In this document: piece by piece, positions 6,373 to 13,250 of the stretch
How positions within the stretch are numbered: position 1 is the first letter of the stretch
Layout: each line of letters starts with the position of its first letter
NCBI GenBank assembly: GCA_049794535.1
Contig: JBARCX010000415.1
Span: 1-15,908, forward strand
Direction: 5' to 3'
Length of the DNA: 15,908 nucleotides
Source of the DNA: JBARCX01 sp049794535
GTDB taxonomy: Bacteria > Pseudomonadota > Gammaproteobacteria > Xanthomonadales > Rhodanobacteraceae
The notes under the pieces: generated by a model
What the model was told of the DNA's origin: nothing
Databases searched by the model: none
Seen by the model: only the letters and a program-made list of their open reading frames with translations
Translations under genes and position numbers: made by a program

Positions 6373-7590
6373 ATGCATCTGGACTACCTCTCCGCCCATG
6401 ACGCCGCCGAACGGCTCGGCGTCAACCTAGCCACGTTGTACGCCTACGTCAGCCGCGGCAAGATCGATTCGCGCCCCGGACCAGATGGACGCAGTCGCGA
6501 ATATCGCACTGATGACATCGAGCATCTGATCGAGCGTCGGCAAGCTGGCCGCGGTGCGGCGCAAGGCGCTGCGCACAGTCTCACTTGGGGGCTACCGGTA
6601 CTCGAGACGAGGATCTCGCTGATCCGCCCACACGGTCACTACTACCGCGGACAATCCGCCATTGCGCTCGCGCAATCCGGCGCCAGCCTGGAAGACACCG
6701 CACGACTGCTATGGGACTGCAACGGCAACGATCCCTTCGCCACGCCACCGCCACGCACATGGCCGAAAACCGTTGCGCCCTTGCTTCGTCAACCGAGCGT
6801 GCCGCCACTGGAACGCACCACTGCCGCGCTGCCACTGCTATCGCTTACAGCGCCGCATTTGCACAGCACCGATGCACTGCAACGCCGCGAAAGTGCCGCA
6901 CGACTACTGCGCGAAACAGCCGCATTGCTCTGCAACACACGCCCCGATCAGCGCCCGATCCACCAACTCATGGCGCAAACCTGGCATCGAGGCGACACGC
7001 ATTTACCCGAGCTGGTCCGCAGCGCGCTCGTGTTATGTGCCGACCACGAACTCAATGCCTCAGCCTTTGCGACCCGCGTAGCTGCGTCGACCGGCGCCAG
7101 CCTGCATGCTGCCGTGTGCGCCGGGTTAGCTGCGTTATCCGGTCCACAGCATGGCGGTGCAACGGCACGCGCCTATGCACTCATCCAACAAGCCTCACAC
7201 GAACGTCGCCCCGCTGAGCATATCCGTGAGCGCCAGCGACATGGCGGCGGACTACCTGGCTTCGGTCACCCGCTCTACCCCGAAGGCGACCCACGCGCCA
7301 CCTTGTTATTGCAGATGCTGCGCGAAACACATCCGCGCCCTGCCGGCTTTGCGCGCATCCAACGACTAAGCGACGCGGTGACTGATAGCAGTGGTCGCCA
7401 ACCCAGTCTGGATTTCGCACTCGCCGCCATCGCATCGCTGTACGAGCTTGGCGCAGATGCCGCCTTATCGCTGTTCGCCGCCGGCCGCATGTCCGGCTGG
7501 TTGGCACATGCATTGGAACAGCAGGACAGCGGCAGCCTGATCCGCCCCCGTGCGAACTATGCCGGTGCCCTGCCCGCGCGCCGCGACTAA
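6373..7590 (+). CDS. Helix-turn-helix/citrate-synthase fusion, probable prp regulator
   Basis: Encodes 405 residues. Residues 1-57 form a MerR/excisionase-type winged helix-turn-helix: LSAHDAAERLGVNLATLYAY, then VSRGKI, then a wing with SREYRTDDIEHL. Residues about 70-400 are a citrate-synthase fold whose catalytic residues are retained: His260 in GPQHGGAT, His299 in GFGHPLY and Asp347 in SLDFALA, plus DHELNASAFATR and an SGWLAHALEQ/RPRANY end. It diverges from prpB, with 212 bp between the starts. The context and the fusion suggest a transcription factor that senses a citrate-synthase ligand such as propionyl-CoA, oxaloacetate or methylcitrate, replacing the sigma-54 activator PrpR. It may also be an active enzyme. 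The ribosome site is weak (AAAGGA about 13 nt upstream). Domain calls are firm; the regulatory role is inference. Confidence 0.88.
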   Translation: MHLDYLSAHDAAERLGVNLATLYAYVSRGKIDSRPGPDGRSREYRTDDIEHLIERRQAGRGAAQGAAHSLTWGLPVLETRISLIRPHGHYYRGQSAIALAQSGASLEDTARLLWDCNGNDPFATPPPRTWPKTVAPLLRQPSVPPLERTTAALPLLSLTAPHLHSTDALQRRESAARLLRETAALLCNTRPDQRPIHQLMAQTWHRGDTHLPELVRSALVLCADHELNASAFATRVAASTGASLHAAVCAGLAALSGPQHGGATARAYALIQQASHERRPAEHIRERQRHGGGLPGFGHPLYPEGDPRATLLLQMLRETHPRPAGFARIQRLSDAVTDSSGRQPSLDFALAAIASLYELGADAALSLFAAGRMSGWLAHALEQQDSGSLIRPRANYAGALPARRD

Positions 7591-7591
7591 A

Positions 7592-7749
7592 AGCCTGTTC
7601 AATATCTCGGCAATTCAGCATCAAGGTGCGCACGACATAGATGGCACACTTCGCGCTCGTCATTCCGGCGCAGGCCGGAATGACGAGCAAAACAATCGTG
7701 CCCCACGAATGCCCCATGGCTCGATGCGGAGACGTTGAACAGGCTCTAA
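7592..7749. mobile_element. Small inverted-repeat-bounded element (MITE-like) with central REP-type hairpin
   Basis: GCCTGTTCAA (7593-7602) and its exact complement TTGAACAGGC (7735-7744) bound about 150 bp; similarity extends into the flanks (TATCTC on the left, the complement of CGTCTC on the right). In the centre, GCTCGTCATTCCGGC (7655-7669) and its complement (7674-7688) form a 15-bp perfect stem with loop GCAG, a hairpin type widespread in Xanthomonadales genomes. No transposase frame is present. The element lies right after the stop of the HTH/citrate-synthase gene. The hairpin has no T-run on either side, so termination is uncertain. Confidence 0.55.
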
Positions 7750-7853
7750 GAGATCTCTCAGCAGATCGCGTCGTCATCACGGCGAAATATGGTATCAATC
7801 CCATGACGTGATCCGACCCAATCGTGATCCGACCCGATAAGGACATACGCCGG

Positions 7854-9176
7854 ATGAGTACCTCCAAGCCACTCGCTACACGCATCCTCTGGGGCCTTGT
7901 CGTTGGCGTCGTCGCCGCGGTGATCACACTGGGCATTGGCGAGTGGCATCCCGCCACACTGAAAACCATGCAGGCCGTCTCGACAGCGGTGTTCGATCCG
8001 CTAGGGCAGATATTCCTGCGCATGCTGTTCTTCGTGGTGATCCCGCTGGTGTTCGCTTCGCTGGCTTCGGGCATCACGCAATTGGGTCGACTCGATCGAC
8101 TGGGCCCACTAGCTGCACGTACGTTTGTGATGTTCTTCGCGAACATGCTCATCGCGGTGATCATCGGCCTGATCATGATGAATCTGCTGCAACCCGGTCA
8201 TCACCTCGCTACCGGCTCGCAAGAGCTATTGATGCAGCAATACGGCAGCAGCGCGCAGCAAACGGTAGAACGACAGCAAGCGCAACCGACGATGAGCTTC
8301 GCCACGGTGGTGGACATGTTCATGCCACGCAACCTGTTTGGCGCCTTCGTCGGGCAGAGTCGTGGTGCGCTGGGCGATGTGCTGCCATTGATCGTATTTG
8401 CCATTTTGGTGGGTGCCGCTGCCACCCAGCTGCCCGAAGACAAGCGCCTGAAATTCCAGGCTGGGCTGGACATGATCAGCGAGGTCATGACCGGCATCGT
8501 CGGCTTCGCGCTCAAGCTCGCACCGTACGCCGTGCCTGCGATGATCTACAGCGTGATCGTGAAGGTCGGCGCCGATATCTTGCTTACCTTGTCGGTCTTC
8601 GTGATCGGTTGCGCGCTCGCACTCGCCTTGCATCTGTTCGGCACCATGTCGCTCTGGCTGCGCCTTTTCACCAAGCGCAAACCCGTCGCGTATTTTCGGC
8701 AGATTCGCCCACTACTGATTACCGCCTTCTCAACCAGCTCGAGCAGTGCATCCCTTCCCGCCTCGCTGGCGGTAGCACACGATGAACTGAAACTCGCGCC
8801 AAGTACCGCAGGCTTTGTACTTCCGCTGGGTGCCACCATGAACATGAGCGGCACGGCGTTGTTCGAAGGTTGCGTCGTGCTGTTTATCGCGCAGGTGTTC
8901 GGTATCGAGCTATCACTCGGTCAGCAATGCGTGCTGATGCTGTTGTCCGTCTTGAGTGCAGTGGCTGTCGCAGGCATACCCGGTGGCTCGCTGCCACTGA
9001 TCGCCGGACTCCTGGCGACCTTTGGCGTACCACCCGAGGGCATCGGCATCGTGCTCGGCGTGGATCGCATTCTGGATATGTTGCGCACCACGGTAAATGT
9101 CGGCAGCGACATCGTGACTGCCACGGTGGTCGATGCGCAGATCGACGCAAAGACAAAGCACGAAGCAACAGCCTAA
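7854..9176 (+). CDS. Dicarboxylate/amino-acid:cation symporter (DAACS family)
   Basis: Encodes 440 residues from the ATG at 7854, with AAGG 11 nt upstream; a GTG at 7824 would add ten residues and lacks a better site. It is an inner-membrane secondary transporter of the GltPh/GltP/DctA fold with about eight hydrophobic segments. Landmarks are the hairpin-1 serine motif STSSSSASLP (293-302), the unwound TM7 motif NMSGT (330-334), hairpin-2 AGIPGG (373-378) and TM8 DRILDMLRTTVNVGSD (404-419). The TM8 block carries the Asp, Arg411, Thr and Asn residues that bind the substrate amino and side-chain carboxyl groups in glutamate/aspartate transporters, so acidic amino acids or C4-dicarboxylates are likely substrates. 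The usual Asp of NMDGT, a sodium ligand in GltPh, is Ser331 here. A polar insertion (about 115-150) between TM segments is longer than in GltPh. The gene stands alone. Confidence 0.9.
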   Translation: MSTSKPLATRILWGLVVGVVAAVITLGIGEWHPATLKTMQAVSTAVFDPLGQIFLRMLFFVVIPLVFASLASGITQLGRLDRLGPLAARTFVMFFANMLIAVIIGLIMMNLLQPGHHLATGSQELLMQQYGSSAQQTVERQQAQPTMSFATVVDMFMPRNLFGAFVGQSRGALGDVLPLIVFAILVGAAATQLPEDKRLKFQAGLDMISEVMTGIVGFALKLAPYAVPAMIYSVIVKVGADILLTLSVFVIGCALALALHLFGTMSLWLRLFTKRKPVAYFRQIRPLLITAFSTSSSSASLPASLAVAHDELKLAPSTAGFVLPLGATMNMSGTALFEGCVVLFIAQVFGIELSLGQQCVLMLLSVLSAVAVAGIPGGSLPLIAGLLATFGVPPEGIGIVLGVDRILDMLRTTVNVGSDIVTATVVDAQIDAKTKHEATA

Positions 9177-9194
9177 GAGCCTGTTCAACACCTC
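9177..9194. repeat. Copy of interspersed repeat GAGCCTGTTCAACACCTC
   Basis: Directly abuts the stop codon of the symporter gene. Same family as the sequences at 6224-6241 and at both ends of the 7592-7749 element; here only one end is evident. Confidence 0.55.
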
Positions 9195-9747
9195 CGTGCA
9201 GCCCGCGTTGCTCTTGGTGTAACGCAAGGGCCAAATGATGCTGCGCGTCGTGCTGGCCGATGCGCATGGGCCAGCCATGTCCCATGTCGACCGCATGACA
9301 TGCGTTGATAATGCACCCCTAATAAAGAATATCGATTCGGCACAAAGAAAAAAATACTGTCGCAACACATCAAATAATAAATCAATCACCACTTGCCGAA
9401 AATGCATATTAGCTTTGCCGAAAACGTGCATTAGATATATTTTGCCGAAAAAGCATATTAAGCATTGCCGAAAAAGCATACGGAATTTTCGCGGCCAAAA
9501 ATGGATAGTGACTTGCTAAGCATTGTTTTTAAACACAAAAACTACACACCACAATCTAAAACTAGATTATCAAAAGCACTATTTATTCACAAACAAAAGA
9601 GGATCATTAACTCACCTGGCAATGACATGACGGACTCTTCAACGCTTGCCTCAATCAGTCATTGATTCACATGTTGCTGGGAGGGGGATGTCTATTTCCT
9701 TGATCGCTAAAACCCGTAGGACGCACAGCGTTCGTGGAGTAATGGTC
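9195..9747. other. AT-rich intergenic region upstream of the lipoprotein gene
   Basis: About 550 nt without a supportable gene. From about 9300 to 9640 base composition is clearly more AT-rich than the flanks. Short frames here (for example 9235-9519 and 9465-9665) encode Lys/Asn-rich peptides without ribosome sites or recognisable domains and follow the composition. The region holds the TTGCCGAAAA array and an inverted TTCGGCA at 9336-9342. It should contain the promoter of the lipoprotein gene; no unambiguous -35/-10 pair was found. Confidence 0.6.
9393..9480. repeat. Four iterated TTGCCGAAAA-GCAT(A)TTA repeats (iteron-like, candidate regulator sites)
   Basis: Copies begin at 9393, 9415, 9442 and 9465. 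Each starts TTGCCGAAAA, followed after zero to three bases by GCAT; the first and third read on to ATTA and the second to TA. Start-to-start distances are 22, 27 and 23 bp, about two helical turns for most. They sit in AT-rich DNA some 270-355 bp before the lipoprotein start. The spacers are far too short for a CRISPR array and no replication gene is nearby, so clustered protein-binding sites are the simplest reading. Confidence 0.7.
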
Positions 9748-11307
9748 ATGCGCAGCAATCATTCTGGCAATTTTTTCAAACAGACTCTTCTCGTCGCAGG
9801 CATTCTGGCAGCAGGTCTATCGATCAGCGCCTGTAGTGGCTCTAGTGGCCTGCGCTCGTTGACTGGTCATGGTGTGGCAGTGAGCCCAAGCAGCACAGGC
9901 GGAGGTACTAGCACGGGTGGCGGCAGTGGCACGGGTACCGGTGGTGGCACTGGCTCCGGCGGCGGTACTGGCACTGGTGGTGGCGGCTCCGGTGGTGGTG
10001 GCTCCGGCGGTGGTGGCTCCGGTGGTGGTGGCTCCGGCGGTGGCGGCTCCGGCGGCGGTGGTGGCTCAACTCCTCCTCCGGCACCTTCTGGCTTGGTTGG
10101 TAGCGTCGTAACCGGTGCCGGTAACGTCGTCTCCGGCTTAGGCGGCGCGGTAACTGGCGTTGGCGCTCAACTCACCAATCAAGGTCTGCTCGGTGGCAAT
10201 ACGCCCACGACACAAGGCCTGAGTGGCGTGGTGGAGAATGTTGGCGGCGCCGTCAGCACGCTGGGCAATGGTGTCAGCAGTGGCCTTGGCCAAGTGGGCA
10301 ACATATCCAACCCGGTGGGCACAACCGCAGATAGTCTGGGTGGCGTCGTCGATGACACCGGCATGGCGGTCAACGATCTGGGCAAGACAGTCACCAGCTT
10401 AGGTGACTTCGAAGGCTTGCCGATCAACCCGATTACCTCGTTAGTCGGCAGTACCGTATCCGATGCAGGCATAGACATTTCCAATGGCAGCGGCAGCCTG
10501 GAAGGCTTGCTGAAAAGCGGCCCATTGACATCGCTGACGCAAACGCTGAGCAATGTAGTGACTCCGATTGCTGGGCTGGGTCAGGACAGCAGCTCCGGCA
10601 GCGGCCCGGATAACCTGGTCGCCGAGGCGTCACGCGCAGGCGGTGGCCTCACCAGTGGCGTTGGCACCGGTATCTCCGGCCTTGGGACACAACTGGAAAG
10701 CTCATCACTGCCAGGCGGTGCTTCTCCGGTCAGCGGTCTCTTGGGCAATGCGCTCGTCGGCGTAGGCGGATCGGTAACGACGCTGGGCAATGGTGTAACC
10801 AGCGGCCTGGGTCAAGCCGGCAGCATCAGCAATCCCGTCGGTGTCACGGCCGTCGGCGCAACCAACACGGTCACCGGCTTAGGGCAAACCGTCAATGGCG
10901 TCGGCCAGGCGCTGGCAGGCACGGGCACCGGACAACTCGGTGCACTCAGCCCTCTCACCAGCACCTTAGGTAATGTGGTGAGTACGGTCGGCACAACGGT
11001 TGCCAGCGTCGGTACGGGTACCACCAGTGCGGTCAATGGCCCGCTTCAACCGGTCACCCAGGCATTGAGCAATGTGGTTAATGGCGTAGCGAGTGCCACC
11101 AACCTCAGCGGTGCAGGCTTGAGTGGCACCGGCTTGACGGGTGGCTTAGGGCTAAGCGGCTCAGCGGGTGGCAACACGGGTGGCCTGCTCGGCACGGTGG
11201 GCTCCACCTTGTCTGGCGTGACATCAACAAGTAAGAGCGGCGCCAGTAAAGACAGCAGTGGCTTATTGGGTGGCCTCAGCGGTTTGCTCGGCGGTCACGG
11301 CCTCTAA
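9748..11307 (+). CDS. Repetitive Gly/Val-rich surface lipoprotein with GGGGS linker
   Basis: Encodes 519 residues from the ATG at 9748, with GGAG 8 nt upstream; in-frame ATGs at 9688 and 9742 are alternatives, but 9748 gives the best lipoprotein signal: a basic head, an apolar core and a lipobox ISAC with Cys29. After a short Ser/Gly segment comes a flexible linker (about 50-107) of GTG and five regular GGGGS units, then a Pro patch STPPPAPS. The body (about 113-519) is low complexity, rich in Gly, Val, Leu, Ser, Thr and Asn, built of loose units such as VGGAVSTLGNGVSSGLGQ and LSNVV, with a long two-copy module. The predicted product is an outer-membrane-anchored fibrous protein held off the surface by the linker. 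Similar proteins are often annotated as collagen-like or glycine-rich, but regular Gly-X-Y triplets are absent. The following TpsB gene suggests surface export. Confidence 0.8.
   Translation: MRSNHSGNFFKQTLLVAGILAAGLSISACSGSSGLRSLTGHGVAVSPSSTGGGTSTGGGSGTGTGGGTGSGGGTGTGGGGSGGGGSGGGGSGGGGSGGGGSGGGGGSTPPPAPSGLVGSVVTGAGNVVSGLGGAVTGVGAQLTNQGLLGGNTPTTQGLSGVVENVGGAVSTLGNGVSSGLGQVGNISNPVGTTADSLGGVVDDTGMAVNDLGKTVTSLGDFEGLPINPITSLVGSTVSDAGIDISNGSGSLEGLLKSGPLTSLTQTLSNVVTPIAGLGQDSSSGSGPDNLVAEASRAGGGLTSGVGTGISGLGTQLESSSLPGGASPVSGLLGNALVGVGGSVTTLGNGVTSGLGQAGSISNPVGVTAVGATNTVTGLGQTVNGVGQALAGTGTGQLGALSPLTSTLGNVVSTVGTTVASVGTGTTSAVNGPLQPVTQALSNVVNGVASATNLSGAGLSGTGLTGGLGLSGSAGGNTGGLLGTVGSTLSGVTSTSKSGASKDSSGLLGGLSGLLGGHGL
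9976..10050 (+). repeat. Five 15-bp tandem repeats encoding GGGGS
   Basis: Five consecutive 15-bp units of GGNGGTGGNGGCTCC type, with C/T variation at wobble positions only; an 18-bp degenerate unit follows (10051-10068). Loss or gain of a unit stays in frame, so linker length could vary between strains. Confidence 0.85.
10244..10851 (+). repeat. Two-copy internal module of the lipoprotein gene (copies at 10244-10329 and 10766-10851)
   Basis: The segment encoding STLGNGVSSGLGQVGNISNP recurs as TTLGNGVTSGLGQAGSISNP exactly 522 bp (174 codons) later. Further pairs (GPLTSLTQTLSNVV and GPLQPVTQALSNVV) flank it at a similar offset, pointing to an ancient internal duplication now diverged. Confidence 0.65.
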
Positions 11308-11334
11308 AAAAACACAAGCTGACGGATGAGGAAC

Positions 11335-11412
11335 CGGAGGCGGCCTAGGGATGATGGCCGCCTCCGCCTATCAGGACCATGCCTAACGGCGCTTGGTCCA
11401 ATGCGCGTTAGG
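11335..11412 (+). promoter_or_regulatory. Two intercistronic stem-loops between lipoprotein and TpsB genes
   Basis: The first stem is CGGAGGCGGCC (11335-11345) with GGCCGCCTCCG (11356-11366), 11 bp. The second pairs CCTAAC plus GCGC (11382-11392, one bulged G) with GCGC plus GTTAGG (11403-11412). Neither is followed by a T-run, so partial termination or message protection is more likely than full termination. GGACCA (11374-11379) can also pair with TGGTCC (11394-11399), which competes with the second stem. Confidence 0.5.
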
Positions 11413-11462
11413 ACTCCTCTACCGACAAGCTCTCATCTTGGCAGTGCACAGGGGGCACGACC

Positions 11463-13151
11463 ATGAAGGCGAGAATCCGCTGGACACTTGGCATCGCTAT
11501 CGCGATGGCCGCACAGGCGCAGGCACAGGTTCGCCCACCATCGACGGTCAACCCGCTGGAGAATCTGCCACGCGTGCAGGCGCCATCGAACGCGCCCAGC
11601 GTGAACACCAACGTACAAACCGCACCACCGAATCCACGATTGCTCGCCCTGCTCGCGCATACGCTCACGCCGCAACGCTTTGACGTCGTAGGCGTGCATG
11701 CCGTGCCCTTTGCTGACATCGCCGCATTGTTCAGTCCAATGAACGGCAAACAAGTACGCGTAGCCGATCTGGTCGCCGCGTCTGGACGCATCGCGGAGAT
11801 TTACAAAGCGCATGGCTATGCGCTGTCCTTCGGCTACATCCCCGCACAGGATTTCGCCAACGGCCTCGTACAAGTGAGGGTGATCGAAGGCTATGTCGCC
11901 AAGGTCGATGTGAGTGGCGACGCAGGCAATATGGAACCGCGGATTCGCGCGATCGCTCAGCACATCGCTGAAGATCGACCACTGCGCCAAGCCACTTTCG
12001 AGCGTTATCTGCAGGTGCTCGGCATGCTGCCTGGCGTACGCGTCAATGCCAGCGTGCCTGCGCCGGCGACGACCGATGGCGCCACCCGGCTGGTACTTGA
12101 CGTACAACGCACTCGCTACAACGCCACTGCCGGCATCGATTTCAATCATCCCGGCACACAGGGATTACTCACGGCTATCGAGAACGGCATGACGCCGCTC
12201 AACGAACAACTTAGCGTCTCCACACTCTACCCAACCGGCCGCGGCGATCAGGAATTGTTCGCCGCGAATTACCTGCAGCCGATCGGCTCACGCGGATGGA
12301 TGGGCACCATGAGCGGCTCTTACTACAGCGGCAACCCCGATACCGACGGTCAGCTTCCGTCTTACTTGCTACACAACCTGACGCAGAATCGACTGGCCCT
12401 GGGAGTGAGCTATCCACTATGGCTGAACTCGCAAAGCAACCTGTCGGTTAACGCCGGTATCTATGGGTCGAACCAGAACGACCACTATCTCAACACCATT
12501 ACAAACGCCACGCTTGAACAGAAAAACGATCTGCGCGTTGTGCACACTGGGCTCGACTACAGCTACGCCAGCCCCACGATGGTGCGCAAGGCGACTTTCG
12601 AGGTTGCGCAAGGGATCAATGCCTGGGGTGCAGAGGGCAGCTCCACGACGCAAATAGGCGGCCAAACGATTGCCGTCCCCTCGGATGTCAGCTTCACCCG
12701 ATACGACGCGAGCTTTGTGCAAAGCAACGCGTGGTCGCATAACTTCGGCACGGTCTTCAGCATCTCGGGGCAATACAGCAGCGATAACTTACCTTCGACC
12801 GAACAGATCAATTTCGGTGGCCCGCGTTATGGGCTTGCCTACGATCCCGGTGATGCCGCTGGCGATAGCGGCTGGGGTGCGTCGTTCGAAGTAAATCACT
12901 ACTACAACGTGTCCACCATCTGGCTCAAGCGATGGACACCGTATGCGGTGATACAAGTGGCTCGCGTCCATCTCAATGCAGGCACGCCACTGCTAAGTCA
13001 GATCGGTACGGCGGCAGTCGGCGTACGGCTAACCGACAACAAGCATTACACCATCGACATTTCGGTTGCACAGCCCACCGGCCAAAAGCCTACGGAAGAA
13101 GAGCGCCGCGAGGCGCGCTGGAATCTCACCTTCAGTTATCAGTTGAAGTAG
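11463..13151 (+). CDS. TpsB-type outer-membrane transporter (FhaC/ShlB/HecB family)
   Basis: Encodes 562 residues, normal for two-partner-secretion transporters. A signal peptide (1-21, ending AQA) is followed by a Pro/Asn-rich segment (22-60), POTRA 1 (about 70-145, with FDVVGVHAVP and GLVQVRVIEGYV), POTRA 2 (about 146-216, with LRQATFERYLQVLGMLPGV and LVLDVQRT) and a 16-strand-type barrel (218-562). The barrel has the conserved loop-6 region FGGPRYGLAYDPGDAAGDSG (from 451), with the Arg455 that in FhaC/Omp85 proteins contacts the inner barrel wall. The C-terminus is FSYQLK, so the usual terminal aromatic lies three residues in. The start has GGGGGC 7 nt upstream. It is 155 nt after the lipoprotein gene, its presumed substrate, which lacks a TPS domain. 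Family assignment is firm; the substrate is inferred from adjacency. Confidence 0.9.
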   Translation: MKARIRWTLGIAIAMAAQAQAQVRPPSTVNPLENLPRVQAPSNAPSVNTNVQTAPPNPRLLALLAHTLTPQRFDVVGVHAVPFADIAALFSPMNGKQVRVADLVAASGRIAEIYKAHGYALSFGYIPAQDFANGLVQVRVIEGYVAKVDVSGDAGNMEPRIRAIAQHIAEDRPLRQATFERYLQVLGMLPGVRVNASVPAPATTDGATRLVLDVQRTRYNATAGIDFNHPGTQGLLTAIENGMTPLNEQLSVSTLYPTGRGDQELFAANYLQPIGSRGWMGTMSGSYYSGNPDTDGQLPSYLLHNLTQNRLALGVSYPLWLNSQSNLSVNAGIYGSNQNDHYLNTITNATLEQKNDLRVVHTGLDYSYASPTMVRKATFEVAQGINAWGAEGSSTTQIGGQTIAVPSDVSFTRYDASFVQSNAWSHNFGTVFSISGQYSSDNLPSTEQINFGGPRYGLAYDPGDAAGDSGWGASFEVNHYYNVSTIWLKRWTPYAVIQVARVHLNAGTPLLSQIGTAAVGVRLTDNKHYTIDISVAQPTGQKPTEEERREARWNLTFSYQLK

Positions 13152-13178
13152 TCGCGCAAAAGCAGCGGCCACAAACGC

Positions 13179-13209
13179 AACGGCCACCCCTCAATGAGGG
13201 ATGGCCGTT
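13179..13209. terminator. Stem-loop between convergent tpsB-like and mdh genes
   Basis: AACGGCCA (13179-13186) pairs with TGGCCGTT (13202-13209), and inside it CCCT pairs with AGGG after one mismatch. It lies in the 99-nt gap between two convergent stops, as a shared bidirectional terminator would. Only short T-tracts flank it on either strand, so efficiency is uncertain. Confidence 0.6.
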
Positions 13210-13250
13210 GGTACATACATGAAGGCCGAGCTCAGCGCCCGGTTGCTGGC

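Noticed and set aside
7655..7688. Intrinsic terminator of the HTH/citrate-synthase gene
   Set aside because: The 15-bp stem has no T-run on either strand and sits in the middle of a repeat element, so it is better read as part of that element.
7181..8176. 331-codon minus-strand frame
   Set aside because: Overlaps two well-supported plus-strand genes and the repeat element; its product has no recognisable domain.
9393..9480. CRISPR array or plasmid-type replication iterons
   Set aside because: Spacers are only about 5-10 nt and repeats degenerate, with no cas or replication-initiator gene nearby.
9748..11307. True collagen-like triple-helix protein
   Set aside because: Glycine does not recur every third residue in the body; only the linker is Gly-dense.
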